DNA from: a virus
IMG/VR virus record: IMGVR_UViG_3300044797_000084
Location: 1 to 53,201 of that record
DNA length: 53,201 nt
Reading direction: 5' to 3' (one strand)
Within the stretch, counting starts at the first letter, position 1. The number at the start of each line of letters is the position of its first letter. Below, piece after piece: positions 13,594 through 20,587 of the stretch. The position numbers and the translations under genes are program-made. The notes beneath the pieces were generated by a model. It had not been told where the DNA came from. It was given only the letters and a program-made list of their open reading frames with translations, and ran no database searches.

Positions 13594-13865
13594 TCCTTGA
13601 AGTACACGACACGCTGAGGTTCTATGCGCCGGGGTATCGGGTACAAGGGGAGCGGAGTATCCGAGGTCGGATGCGCCTGATGCCCGAGCGCGATGGCAAT
13701 TGCGTGAGCGACGAACGGGACGACGGACTCAGCCCTTCTGGCCGTTAGGGCCATACCGAAGCGGTTGTCGAGCAGCAGCGCCACCTTCTTGTCGTATGTG
13801 TGAGCGCGCATGAACGGCACGGTGTAGCCCGATACGACCACGTCATGCCATGAGACGGAGTCCAT
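13590..13865 (-). CDS. conserved-looking hypothetical protein
   Basis: The 91-residue protein begins MDSVSWHDVVVSGYTVPFM and has an ordered alpha/beta pattern (KKVALLLDNRFGMAL, then VVPFVAHAIAIALG). This looks like a genuine small domain, but I cannot name its family. There is no clear Shine-Dalgarno. It ends tail-to-tail with the + strand fragment, sharing CTA/TAA bases. Confidence 0.5.
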   Translation of the reverse strand: MDSVSWHDVVVSGYTVPFMRAHTYDKKVALLLDNRFGMALTARRAESVVPFVAHAIAIALGHQAHPTSDTPLPLYPIPRRIEPQRVVYFKD

Positions 13866-13960
13866 CTACGCCGCCACGGCAGCCATCGCGGGACGATTCA
13901 ACGCTGATGTCAGTTGCGCGAGGAAGATCATGGCGACGCGCCTTATGGCAGTATCCGTGC

Positions 13961-14260
13961 GTGGCACCGGAGCCGGAGGAACCCGAGGCGAAGCTCGACG
14001 GGAAAGGGCTCGGCCAAGAGCGGCCCGAAGTTCACCCGCTCGCCTCCGACCAAGACATCCGTGCCCAGCTCGACCGGGCGGGAGCGAGTTGGAAGTGCCC
14101 CGTCTGTGAACACAGCGCGTGGAGCATCGCGGTGCATCCCTTCGCGCTTGCCCCGATCAGGGGCGGCGTGGTCGTCTCTCACGAGGGGTCGCCGGTTCGC
14201 GCCCTCGTCTGCGACAACTGCCGATTCGTCCGCCTGCACGCGATCGACACCCTGATCTAG
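13961..14260 (+). CDS. zinc-ribbon protein, paralogue of 25345-25599
   Basis: From GTG 13961 the protein has 99 residues: an acidic start (VAPEPEEPEAKLDG), then WKCPVCEHSAW and VCDNCRFVRLHA, two CxxC knuckles separated by about 40 residues. The last strand (VRALVCDNCRFVRLH) matches AVVCDDCGLVCFY of the gene at 25345. The 34 bp spanning the start are 97% identical between the two loci although the genes have diverged. No Shine-Dalgarno site; possibly leaderless. Confidence 0.65.
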   Translation: MAPEPEEPEAKLDGKGLGQERPEVHPLASDQDIRAQLDRAGASWKCPVCEHSAWSIAVHPFALAPIRGGVVVSHEGSPVRALVCDNCRFVRLHAIDTLI

Positions 14261-14367
14261 CATGGCTCCCTCCTTGGGGTAGCGTTGGCCTGAAAGTGAG
14301 GTACAGCCGATGCAAGCACCCCGAGATGGATCGTGGAGAACCGGGTCGGGACGAGGCGTTTCCTCAT
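14257..14367 (-). CDS. 36-residue ORF, uncertain
   Basis: The ATG overlaps the TGA of 14364-14531 and has a strong Shine-Dalgarno (CACAGGAGGCGAAGCA-ATG). The product (MRKRLVPTRFSTIHLG...) resembles nothing known and lies antisense to another candidate small gene at 14296-14403. At most one of the two is likely real. Confidence 0.3.
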   Translation of the reverse strand: MRKRLVPTRFSTIHLGVLASAVPHFQANATPRREPC

Positions 14368-14403
14368 TGCTTCGCCTCCTGTGGTTGGTGCCTTCGACAG
14401 TAG
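14296..14403 (+). CDS. 35-residue Cys/His-rich ORF, uncertain
   Basis: GTG opens VRYSRCKHPEMDRG, ending HCFASCGWCLRQ. The C-x2-H and HC/C/C spacing would suit a zinc site. A TAGCGT box lies 10 bp upstream of the GTG. Antisense to 14257-14367, so it remains tentative. Confidence 0.35.
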   Translation: MRYSRCKHPEMDRGEPGRDEAFPHCFASCGWCLRQ

Positions 14404-14531
14404 CCCGTCGGCGCCATTTCGTGGCGCCAGCATCGGCGGGCGTTGCATGACCAATGTACCCTCAGCCCGAGCAGCCCGAGGACACAGGCCAGCACCTCGA
14501 CGGCTTCGCCCCATGATGAGACGAGTCTCAT
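14364..14531 (-). CDS. small membrane-anchored Cys/His protein
   Basis: 55 residues: a hydrophobic helix (AVEVLACVLGLLGL) followed by HWSCNARRCWRHEMAPTGYCRRHQP. The C-x4-CWR and C-x2-H spacing is typical of phage membrane-associated zinc proteins near lysis genes. ATG overlaps the preceding stop (ATGA) and falls in a perfect inverted repeat, ATGAGAC-GA-GTCTCAT (14516-14531). Confidence 0.55.
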   Translation of the reverse strand: MRLVSSWGEAVEVLACVLGLLGLRVHWSCNARRCWRHEMAPTGYCRRHQPQEAKQ

Positions 14532-14614
14532 GGCCGGTCGATGCCTTGACGCTGCTCTGCTTCGGGCATCGCAAGCTCGGGAAGCAGCAGAAACCGAGCG
14601 CCCGGCCGTCTCAT
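14528..14614 (-). CDS. 28-residue minicistron
   Basis: ATG overlaps the stop of the membrane protein upstream, and its own TGA overlaps the next ATG. The peptide reads MRRPGARFLLLPELAMP with a polar tail. It may mainly carry ribosomes between genes of the lysis set. Confidence 0.35.
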   Translation of the reverse strand: MRRPGARFLLLPELAMPEAEQRQGIDRP

Positions 14615-15039
14615 GCCAAGGCCAGCGTCACGCCGAGCGCCCCGCACACGCAGACGACGAACCCGCCGTAGGTCTTGGCCACGCTCGCCCAGCCTGTCTC
14701 GGGGCGCAGTCGGGCGATCACACCGCACAGCACGAGCGCCACGGCGACACAGCCGAGGATCGGCACGGTGCCAGCACCGGCAAGTAGGGGAAGCGCGGGC
14801 GCGATCGAGCAGGCCAGGGTGGACAGGCCCATCGCGACCGCCGGACGCAGCTTCGCTCCGCTGTCGCTGAGCCACTCGCCGGTGCTCATGCTCAACGCGG
14901 CGCCGAGTGCTCCAGTCAGCGCGCCCGCGAGCGCTGTCGCGGCGCCGTGCTCGATCGCAAGGTAGAGCACCAGGCCCATCAGGGAGCACAGGCCGTCAAA
15001 ACCGCCGAAAACCGCTTGCTGGCGGTCGTCGGGCGTCAT
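14611..15039 (-). CDS. VIT1/CCC1-like membrane protein
   Basis: The 142-residue protein has four hydrophobic segments and the sequence GGFDGLCSLMGLV followed by ALSMSTGEWLSDSG. This resembles the membrane signature (MA-GEYLS) of the VIT1/CCC1 family of iron/manganese transporters. It is shorter than full-length VIT proteins (about 230 residues) and appears to lack the cytoplasmic metal-binding domain. It is embedded in a lysis gene set by ATGA overlaps, so it may have been recruited as a pore or holin-like protein. Confidence 0.6.
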   Translation of the reverse strand: MTPDDRQQAVFGGFDGLCSLMGLVLYLAIEHGAATALAGALTGALGAALSMSTGEWLSDSGAKLRPAVAMGLSTLACSIAPALPLLAGAGTVPILGCVAVALVLCGVIARLRPETGWASVAKTYGGFVVCVCGALGVTLALA

Positions 15040-15368
15040 GTCGACTCGCCGTGCGCGAGCCGGTCCGCGTGCTTACGCCTGTGGCGAAGCTGGAGCTTGC
15101 GGTGGTGCTTGACGGTGTGGTGGAAGTGGCAGACGCTCGCGGTGGTCCCGTCCACCTTGTGGTGTGCCCACATCGGGCACCACCAGCAGCCCTTGCAGTT
15201 GTGCTGCTTGTAGATCGCGAACGCGCCGGCGAGCAGCGTGACCTCGCTGATGTCCGAGGCGATCCCTGACCACCAGTTATAGGACCGGCACCGGGCGACT
15301 TCGTGGGCGGTGCCCGCGCACTGGCCGAGCGGGTGCCAGAACATCGACAGGAAGGCCAGGTGGATCAT
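15036..15368 (-). CDS. membrane protein with Cys/His tail
   Basis: The 110-residue protein has a helix (SDISEVTLLAGAFAIY) then KQHNCKGCWWCPMWAHHKVDG, TTASVCHFHH and a basic tail. The HNC..C..C..H-x-VDGT..C..HH pattern is well known in actinophage membrane proteins near endolysins. It probably sits in the inner membrane with a cytoplasmic zinc site. ATG overlaps the preceding gene. Confidence 0.6.
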   Translation of the reverse strand: MIHLAFLSMFWHPLGQCAGTAHEVARCRSYNWWSGIASDISEVTLLAGAFAIYKQHNCKGCWWCPMWAHHKVDGTTASVCHFHHTVKHHRKLQLRHRRKHADRLAHGEST

Positions 15369-15718
15369 GGCCGCGTCTGCTCGGCGACCCGTCGCTTGCA
15401 GTTGTAGGTCGGCGCGATGACCTCTGCGAATTCGTCAAGCGCCTGGCGCTGGGCGAGAACGCGCGCGCGCGTCAGCTGTCCCGCGGGGTTCCGGGCGATC
15501 AGGCGCTCGAGTCCGATGACCGCCTGGGCGTGACGTTCGTTGCCTTCGCGGCAGCTGCGCATGCTCGACGACACCCGCGACTGCTGGACTTCTGAAATGC
15601 GGTCGCCGTTCTCGACGAGCACCCAGACGGACAGCGCGATGATGGCTCCGACGAGGCCTCCGAGAACGATGGCGAGCGCGAGCCGCTCCCTGTGGTGCAG
15701 GCGTTTTATTGGCGTCAT
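15365..15718 (-). CDS. single-span membrane protein, possible spanin/antiholin
   Basis: The 117 residues begin with a basic leader (MTPIKRLHHRERL), then one strong transmembrane helix (about 14-36) and a helical periplasmic domain with SRVSSSMRSCREGN. This type-II layout occurs in lysis cassettes of actinophages. The exact lysis role is inferred from position between the holin-like gene at 15715 and further membrane genes. Confidence 0.55.
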   Translation of the reverse strand: MTPIKRLHHRERLALAIVLGGLVGAIIALSVWVLVENGDRISEVQQSRVSSSMRSCREGNERHAQAVIGLERLIARNPAGQLTRARVLAQRQALDEFAEVIAPTYNCKRRVAEQTRP

Positions 15719-16017
15719 GGGTGCACCCCCGCGAGCACCCCGACGATTGCGCCGACACTTCCCGTCGCGATCCCCGAGATGACCCCGACGATGATCAGCT
15801 TGTTGCGCTCCCTGCGCTCCTGGTGGGGGTGACCGCCGACCGCTTCGAGGTCTCTGTTGACATCGTCGAACTGGGTACGCAGGCCTTTGATCTGCTCAGC
15901 GAGCACGCCCACGTTTCCGAGGGTCTCGTGCAGCCTGCCGACCGATGCCCTCAGCTCACGGACCTCTACTTGGAGATCGTCGAGGCGCCCGTCGTTCCAG
16001 CGCTCAAGTGCGGTCAC
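15715..16017 (-). CDS. XhlA-like holin/hemolysin
   Basis: Started at GTG 16017 behind AGGAAGGTGCCCACC, the protein has 100 residues. It has an N-terminal coiled coil (RLDDLQVEVRELRASVGRL), a charged RRERNK stop, and a C-terminal membrane helix (LIIVGVISGIATGSVGAIVG). This is the architecture of XhlA-type phage proteins that cooperate with a holin and endolysin. It leads the leftward membrane/lysis gene set. Confidence 0.65.
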   Translation of the reverse strand: MTALERWNDGRLDDLQVEVRELRASVGRLHETLGNVGVLAEQIKGLRTQFDDVNRDLEAVGGHPHQERRERNKLIIVGVISGIATGSVGAIVGVLAGVHP

Positions 16018-16141
16018 GGTGGGCACCTTCCTGTGGGTTGTAGGATCGGGGCTGCGCGGCGAGCGGAGGACCACCGTACTTACCCAGAATGCGGGGCTGC
16101 CTCACGGTGGGAAACGACCAGGCAGGCGCCGCGCCCCCGAT

Positions 16142-16147
16142 TAGACT
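16142..16147 (+). promoter_or_regulatory. -10 box of the AAA+ gene, leaderless start
   Basis: TAGACT ends 8 bp before the ATG at 16156, and no Shine-Dalgarno site is present. The transcript is predicted to begin at or next to the start codon. No good -35 hexamer is visible. Confidence 0.45.
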
Positions 16148-16155
16148 CTTGGCCG

Positions 16156-17205
16156 ATGAGCGACACCGACCATCAGATCGTCTACTCGATCGAAAACGCG
16201 CCGCTGGTGCGCTTCGCCACGCTCACGCGCGATCTGCCCTACGTCGTGGAAGCGACCTGGGCATCCGACCCACTGGTGCCAGACGAGGCCGTCGCGTGCG
16301 TAGTCGAACACGACGGAGACACTCGGTACATCCTCGCACCTTCAAGCGGTGTGGCGATGGTCCGCTGTGCGGGTGGCAGCGTGTACGTGACCGGATGCGG
16401 CCAGACGGTGTCCGAGGCCGAGGCCCTGATCGCGCTCGTGCGCGAGCTTCAGCCACTCACCGAGCACGAGGACGGGATGGTGCCGGTCACGTTCTGGGCA
16501 TACGGGCCGAACGGCCCGTTCAGCACGCGCCGCAAGGTGGCAGCGCCGACGTGGGGCGAGATCGCCGACAACTACGCCACCGTCACGCTCGGACGGCTGG
16601 CAGCCCTGACTGATGGCTCGTTCGCCCCGAGCGTCGGCGGCCAGCTCCTGCTTTGGTCAGGCGACGCAGGCACCGGCAAGACGACCTTGCTCCGCGCGCT
16701 TGCCCGCGAGTGGGAGGACTGGTGCGAGCTGCACTACATCACCGACCCCGAGAGGTTCTTTGGCACCCAGGCGGACTACATGATCCAGGTGCTACTCGGC
16801 GGCGGGGGGAAGGACGGGCCGGGCAGCGAGCCGCCGCCGTGGCGGCTGCTGGTCCTTGAGGACGCGGGCGAGCTGCTGCGCGCCGACGCGGGCGAAGTCA
16901 CCGGCAAAGCACTGTCACGGATGCTGAACACGGTTGATGGCCTGATCGGCCAGGGCTTGCGCGTGCTGGTGCTCGTCACCACGAACGAGGAAGTCGGCAA
17001 GCTGCACCCGGCGGTCGCGCGCCCCGGCCGCTGCGCCGTCGAGGTCGAGTTCGAGGCGCTAGATCGTGAGGGAGCCGCAGCGTGGCGCGAGCAGCATGGC
17101 ATCGACTCCGCGACGGATGGCGGCGCAACGCTCGCCGAGCTGTACGCCGAGCTTGAAGGGTTCAACGGCGCACGACAGCGCCAGCCAGTCGGCTTCGCCG
17201 CGTAG
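16156..17205 (+). CDS. AAA+ ATPase
   Basis: This 349-residue protein has an N-terminal beta-rich domain (1-120), then a AAA module: Walker A GDAGTGKTT (169-177), Walker B LLVLEDAGEL, a sensor-1 TTNEE and an arginine-finger region HPAVARPGRC. It resembles actinobacterial DUF5925-type AAA proteins and is distantly like CDC48/proteasome ATPases. It is a lone rightward gene between two leftward gene sets and starts without a Shine-Dalgarno site. A chaperone or remodelling role on a host target is plausible. Confidence 0.75.
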   Translation: MSDTDHQIVYSIENAPLVRFATLTRDLPYVVEATWASDPLVPDEAVACVVEHDGDTRYILAPSSGVAMVRCAGGSVYVTGCGQTVSEAEALIALVRELQPLTEHEDGMVPVTFWAYGPNGPFSTRRKVAAPTWGEIADNYATVTLGRLAALTDGSFAPSVGGQLLLWSGDAGTGKTTLLRALAREWEDWCELHYITDPERFFGTQADYMIQVLLGGGGKDGPGSEPPPWRLLVLEDAGELLRADAGEVTGKALSRMLNTVDGLIGQGLRVLVLVTTNEEVGKLHPAVARPGRCAVEVEFEALDREGAAAWREQHGIDSATDGGATLAELYAELEGFNGARQRQPVGFAA

Positions 17206-17214
17206 CCCCGCCGC

Positions 17215-17418
17215 CTACAACACCAGCCCGGCCAGCGCCACCTCGTCTGCTGGCGCGAGTCCGTCACGAGGCAGTCGTCGAGCTTTGGCTGGCGAGGGGT
17301 TGCCGCGCTGCTCACGCTCATAAAGCCGGTCGGCTTCCTCGACTGCCTTCGACGCGCGCCAGACAACCATCGATGCTGAGTCCTCGCGCAACGGCCGTCC
17401 ACACTCAGCGCCGGTCAT
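17215..17418 (-). CDS. hypothetical small protein
   Basis: 67 residues from ATG 17418, which overlaps the stop before it (ATGA). The sequence starts MTGAECGRPLREDSASMV and has a helical centre (ASKAVEEADRLYEREQRG). It converges with the AAA+ gene 10 bp away. Function unknown. Confidence 0.55.
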   Translation of the reverse strand: MTGAECGRPLREDSASMVVWRASKAVEEADRLYEREQRGNPSPAKARRLPRDGLAPADEVALAGLVL

Positions 17419-17720
17419 GCCACGTGATTTAGCAAGTCCAGCGCCGCCGCTTCGAGGTCGCCGTCGCCGATCCAGGCGCAGGCGAGGGGCGTGCCGCCAT
17501 AGTGCTGCAACCCATGAACGCCCGGCAGATGTGTCTCCCACAGCTCGATGCGGTCAAGCGGCCAGTACAGCTCGCCGCCGCACCGATCGCCGACTCGGCT
17601 CGGGTCTGCCCTCGCGTGTAGTCGGACCTGTAGCCCGACCCTCTTGGCGTGGTCGCACAGCTCATCGAACGCCGGGAGATGCCGCGCCCGCTGGATTGCT
17701 ACTTCGCGTTCGGGTTCCAT
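17415..17720 (-). CDS. hypothetical protein
   Basis: The 101-residue protein begins MEPEREVAIQRARHLPAF and contains DRCGGELYWPLDRIELWE, an alpha/beta composition with conserved-looking aromatic residues. It follows the TM-containing gene at 17723 by 5 bp. It resembles small metalloprotease-like domains only vaguely, and no HExxH is visible. Unassigned. Confidence 0.5.
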   Translation of the reverse strand: MEPEREVAIQRARHLPAFDELCDHAKRVGLQVRLHARADPSRVGDRCGGELYWPLDRIELWETHLPGVHGLQHYGGTPLACAWIGDGDLEAAALDLLNHVA

Positions 17721-17722
17721 GT

Positions 17723-17917
17723 TCAGGAACAGAATGGCAGGCGACGCAGCAGCGGCAGCACCGCAAGGGCGAACGCGAGCTTGAGCTGGCGCACCGCGTT
17801 CTCGAGCTCGATCTGCTGGTAGGCAAACGTGCGGTCGCCCCCGGGCTCTGCGGCGTAGGGGTTCTCGACTGGCCCCCAGCGCTGGCGTGCCTGCTCGTCG
17901 CTGATGAGTCGCAGCAT
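17723..17917 (-). CDS. small membrane-anchored protein
   Basis: 64 residues: a soluble start (MLRL, ISDEQARQRWGPVENPY), then a C-terminal hydrophobic helix (QLKLAFALAVLPLLRRLPF). ATG overlaps the GH25 stop (TGATG). Co-translation with the lysozyme suggests a lysis accessory such as an antiholin, but no family match is claimed. Confidence 0.5.
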   Translation of the reverse strand: MLRLISDEQARQRWGPVENPYAAEPGGDRTFAYQQIELENAVRQLKLAFALAVLPLLRRLPFCS

Positions 17918-18975
17918 CAGGCGAGCGGCCGCCTCAGCTCGTGTTCGAGGGCGGCGATGGCCGCATCCACGGTGCGCCCCTGCCCTAGCCACACGTCGCA
18001 CGCGTGACGATACGCCTTCGTGTCGGGCGTGACGTGTTTGCCGCCGCCCGGTCGGCATTCGTGGCCGCTGTCCTTCGCATCGCCCTCAAGCACCCGCAGT
18101 AGCCCGCGTGTCTTGATGTCGCTGCGCAGCTCCTTCCTGAGCTTCCCGGGCGTGGGCGGCTTGGGCTTGGGCTTGGGTTTCGGAGGCTTCTGGTCGAGTT
18201 CGATCAGCCCGCGGTTCTGGTCAAGGTCAATCGTGACGCCAAAGCGCGAGCACGTCCCGCAGTATTGCCAGAGCACGATCGCCGACGCTGGGTAGCCCCC
18301 GAACGGCGACGGACCGCCGACGCCCCACTCGCTCGCCCACAGATAGCCCGCGCAGTGCCCACCGCCACCAGCCGCATACCCGCCGGGGTAGGAGAACACG
18401 CCGAAGATCGGCAGGCCAAGATCCTGCGCCTCGCTGGTGAACTCGCACGAGCGCCAGAACACGCCGGACACCTCGGCGTCGAACCAGTAGCCCAGTGGGG
18501 CGTGAGGCACGAGCTCGTGCGTGTACGCGGCCTCCGAGGCTCCTGAGATCCCGGGCTCGCCGAAGTCATAGACGCCGAACGGGATGCCGTGCTGCTCAGC
18601 GTCACGCTCCTGTTCTCGCAGTGAGGGCTCTTGGTTGAGCCCGTAGGCCGCCTGGATGACGACGCAGTGCAGGCCGACCGTCTGGGGATACCAGCCCTGC
18701 CACTGCGACCAGTCCGCGCACTGCGACTCCGTGGCCGTGAGCGGGGAGACGAGACCGAGCTTGCCTTCGGCCTGCATCGCCTGGTGGACGCATTCACCGG
18801 CAGAGGGAGGCACGCGGGTGACGCACTTCGGGCCACTCGGCTCCGAGAAGGTGAGTGTGCCCGCTGGCTTGGAGGGGTGCTGGCGCGGTGGGGTATGGGG
18901 CGACGCGCCAGAACAGCCAGCGAGCACGAGGGTTGCCGCCAAGGCGGCGAAGACAGCAGTGCGCATTTTCCTCAT
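17917..18975 (-). CDS. secreted GH25-like lysozyme lipoprotein
   Basis: The 352-residue protein has a lipoprotein signal: MRKMRT, a hydrophobic core, and lipobox LAGC at 18-21. The mature part resembles glycoside hydrolase 25 muramidases: DWSQWQGW, GIPFGVYDFGEPG, GYWFDAEVSG with the DxE catalytic-type pair, and IVLWQYCG near the barrel end. A Lys/Pro repeat (KPKPKPKP) links to a C-terminal helical domain of about 70 residues, perhaps for wall binding. A self-secreting phage endolysin would not need a holin hole; alternatively it is a host-surface modifier. ATGA overlap with the gene before. Confidence 0.75.
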   Translation of the reverse strand: MRKMRTAVFAALAATLVLAGCSGASPHTPPRQHPSKPAGTLTFSEPSGPKCVTRVPPSAGECVHQAMQAEGKLGLVSPLTATESQCADWSQWQGWYPQTVGLHCVVIQAAYGLNQEPSLREQERDAEQHGIPFGVYDFGEPGISGASEAAYTHELVPHAPLGYWFDAEVSGVFWRSCEFTSEAQDLGLPIFGVFSYPGGYAAGGGGHCAGYLWASEWGVGGPSPFGGYPASAIVLWQYCGTCSRFGVTIDLDQNRGLIELDQKPPKPKPKPKPPTPGKLRKELRSDIKTRGLLRVLEGDAKDSGHECRPGGGKHVTPDTKAYRHACDVWLGQGRTVDAAIAALEHELRRPLA

Positions 18976-19166
18976 GAGCCGATCTCTCCCGCGTACGGAT
19001 TCGACTCGCCCGACGTGAAGGCGAAGAAGTCCTCGACGCCACGGCGCGTGTAGCCGAGCACGAACTCGCGCTCGGGATCGGTCAGCTCGAAGCTCTCGAT
19101 CGGCTCGCCGCCGAGGATGCGGTCTCCGATGTCGGCCAGCCTCTCCATGTCGGCGCGCAAGCTCAT
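18972..19166 (-). CDS. hypothetical small acidic protein
   Basis: 64 residues beginning MSLRADMERLADIGDRILG, with a TDPEREFVLGYTRRGVEDFF segment. It has a good Shine-Dalgarno (GGGGAGGAAGCG-ATG) and its stop overlaps the lysozyme ATG. Possibly a cytoplasmic regulator of lysis; not recognised. Confidence 0.55.
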   Translation of the reverse strand: MSLRADMERLADIGDRILGGEPIESFELTDPEREFVLGYTRRGVEDFFAFTSGESNPYAGEIGS

Positions 19167-19378
19167 CGCTTCCTCCCCGGTAGCGGCTGCCCGCATCCCT
19201 GGCCGGATCGGCATTCCCGCTCGTCGCTTTCTCGCAGACCCCGGCAGACACTGGAGCTGACGCCGCCGCATTCCTCGTGTTCATGGATGACGTGGACGAG
19301 CGCGAAACAGCCGACCACGATGAGGTAGATGGAGACGGCGACGAGCGCCACGAGGGCGATGGCACGGTTGCGGGTCAC
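19163..19378 (-). CDS. membrane protein with Cys-rich exterior
   Basis: From GTG 19378 it has 71 residues: a transmembrane helix (IALVALVAVSIYLIVVGCF), then five Cys in a short polar domain (EECGGVSSSVCRG, ECRSGQGCG). The spacing suggests disulphides outside the cell. No Shine-Dalgarno site; TACGCT ends 8 bp upstream, so the second lysis set may start with a leaderless mRNA here. Confidence 0.5.
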   Translation of the reverse strand: MTRNRAIALVALVAVSIYLIVVGCFALVHVIHEHEECGGVSSSVCRGLRESDERECRSGQGCGQPLPGRKR

Positions 19379-19446
19379 GACATCCCAGCGTAGACCAGCG
19401 GGTCGCCCGCGCCCACCCAGAGGCACGGGCGACCGCCAGACGGTTG

Positions 19447-19902
19447 CTACTCGGCTGCGATGGCGAGAACGACGGTCGCGCTCGTTTCCGGCGTGGCACC
19501 GACGATGAGCAGCTCCGTGGTGTCCGGCTCGATCGTGGACGCTTCGAGCGTTGCCGTCCCGGTCGTCGGCCCCGTGGTGATCGAAAGCCGCGAGGCCGCG
19601 AACTGGACCGCGACCGAGCCTTCGCCGTTCGCGCCGATCGGCACCGTGACGGTTTCGCTGGTCGGGGCGACCGGGCCGGGGTCGTCGCCTTTGACGGTCG
19701 CGTCGGCCGCGTCGACGCTCGTGCTGAGCGATGTCAGGCTGTCCTTGATCGGGCCGAGTTCGGCCGCGGTGATCGTGCCGCCGTTGGCCTCTTTGGCCTC
19801 GATGTCGGCGATCGTCTGGTTCACGTCCGTGGCGAACGTGTTGAAAGCTGAGGTGAGGGTGGTGACGGCCTCGGTGAGTTCCGCCACGGTTGCTTCGGTC
19901 AT
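19447..19902 (-). CDS. phage structural-type protein (coiled coil plus beta domain)
   Basis: From ATG 19902 with Shine-Dalgarno AAAGGAAACAGCGC the product has 151 residues. The first 75 form a coiled coil (MTEATVAELTEAVTTLTSAF...), the rest a beta-rich Thr/Val domain like a head or tail decoration fold. An in-frame ATG at 20010 (MDDDHHDTPEPILIG) would add 36 residues and has an extended -10 (TGGTAGCTT) upstream. A decoration or fibre-like role is likely. Confidence 0.55.
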   Translation of the reverse strand: MTEATVAELTEAVTTLTSAFNTFATDVNQTIADIEAKEANGGTITAAELGPIKDSLTSLSTSVDAADATVKGDDPGPVAPTSETVTVPIGANGEGSVAVQFAASRLSITTGPTTGTATLEASTIEPDTTELLIVGATPETSATVVLAIAAE

Positions 19903-20071
19903 GCGCTGTTTCCTTTCGAGGTTTTTGACGCGTTGCTCAAGCTCGCGGAAGTCGATCGGCGGTCGGCCAATCAGAATCGGCTCTGGCGTGTCATGGTGGT
20001 CATCGTCCATGTCTGCTGCTCAAGCTACCAGGACTGCGCCGCTCCCGCGCTCGAACGCGTAGTTGACCGCG

Positions 20072-20100
20072 TTGACATGTTGTCAGAGTCGGAGTAGTCT
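20072..20100 (+). promoter_or_regulatory. consensus promoter with overlapping dyad
   Basis: TTGACA (20072-20077) and TAGTCT (20095-20100) are 17 bp apart. This is the strongest sigma70-type promoter in the window. TGACA-TGT-TGTCA (20073-20085) is a perfect dyad over the -35 box, and a TTGAC half-site lies just upstream at 20063. It drives the DnaA-like gene after a leader of about 65 nt. Confidence 0.75.
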
Positions 20101-20117
20101 GGCAGCAGACGTAAAAA

Positions 20118-20143
20118 GGCCGCCAGTTCTCAGGCTGACGGCC
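20118..20143 (+). promoter_or_regulatory. 5' leader hairpin
   Basis: GGCCGcCAG (20118-20126) pairs with CTGaCGGCC (20135-20143) across an 8-base loop, with one internal mismatch. It lies within the untranslated leader of the gene at 20172. It may stabilise the mRNA or attenuate transcription. Confidence 0.45.
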
Positions 20144-20171
20144 GGCCACCACAAACTGATCGGAGTTCGTG

Positions 20172-20498
20172 ATGACAGCAGCCAGCCTAGCCGAAGCACG
20201 CGATGACATCGTCGCCAGTGTCGCGCGGGAGACGGGCATCCCGGCGAGCGAGATCAGCGATCTGCGTGCGCGCGGGCGGCGAGCCGTCGATGCCCGACAC
20301 GTAGCGATGTGGGTCGTGCGCGAAGTCGGCGAACAGGGCTACGAGGATGACGAGACTGAGGTCTACGAGCTGTTCGGCACGAGACTAAAGACGATCGACG
20401 ACGCATGCTTGCGGGTGTACGAGGCACCGGCTCTGCGTGAACTGGCGCAGCGGCTTCTCAGCGAGCACCGGCCAGCCAAAAGCCTCGGGGTCGGGTAG
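20172..20498 (+). CDS. DnaA domain IV-like DNA-binding protein
   Basis: The 108-residue protein matches the C-terminal DNA-binding domain of DnaA: ISDLRARGRRAVDARHVAMWVVRE corresponds to the DnaA helices with RxxxxxARHxAMY, followed by VYELFGTRLKTIDDACLRV in place of the FGGRDHxTVxHA signature. The Asp-His-Thr residues that read DnaA boxes are altered, so specificity has probably changed. There is no AAA+ domain. ATG 20172 follows CGGAG at a good distance. As the first gene behind a strong promoter with a dyad, it is a candidate repressor or replication modulator. Confidence 0.7.
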   Translation: MTAASLAEARDDIVASVARETGIPASEISDLRARGRRAVDARHVAMWVVREVGEQGYEDDETEVYELFGTRLKTIDDACLRVYEAPALRELAQRLLSEHRPAKSLGVG

Positions 20499-20587
20499 CG
20501 AATCGTGGTACTTCCATGGCGCGCCAAACCGGAGTTTGCGAGGGCCTTGGCCGGAAGATGCGGAAACGGCTCGAAGATCCACACACT

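Noticed and set aside
14410-14428. GGCGCCA-TTTCG-TGGCGCC hairpin as a terminator
   Set aside because: The stem is perfect, but no T-run follows and it lies within the overlapping small ORF region; function unsupported.
15709-16155. N-terminal extension of the AAA+ gene (another 149 codons in frame)
   Set aside because: It is antisense to the XhlA-like gene and has a non-protein composition; ATG 16156 fits the -10 box.
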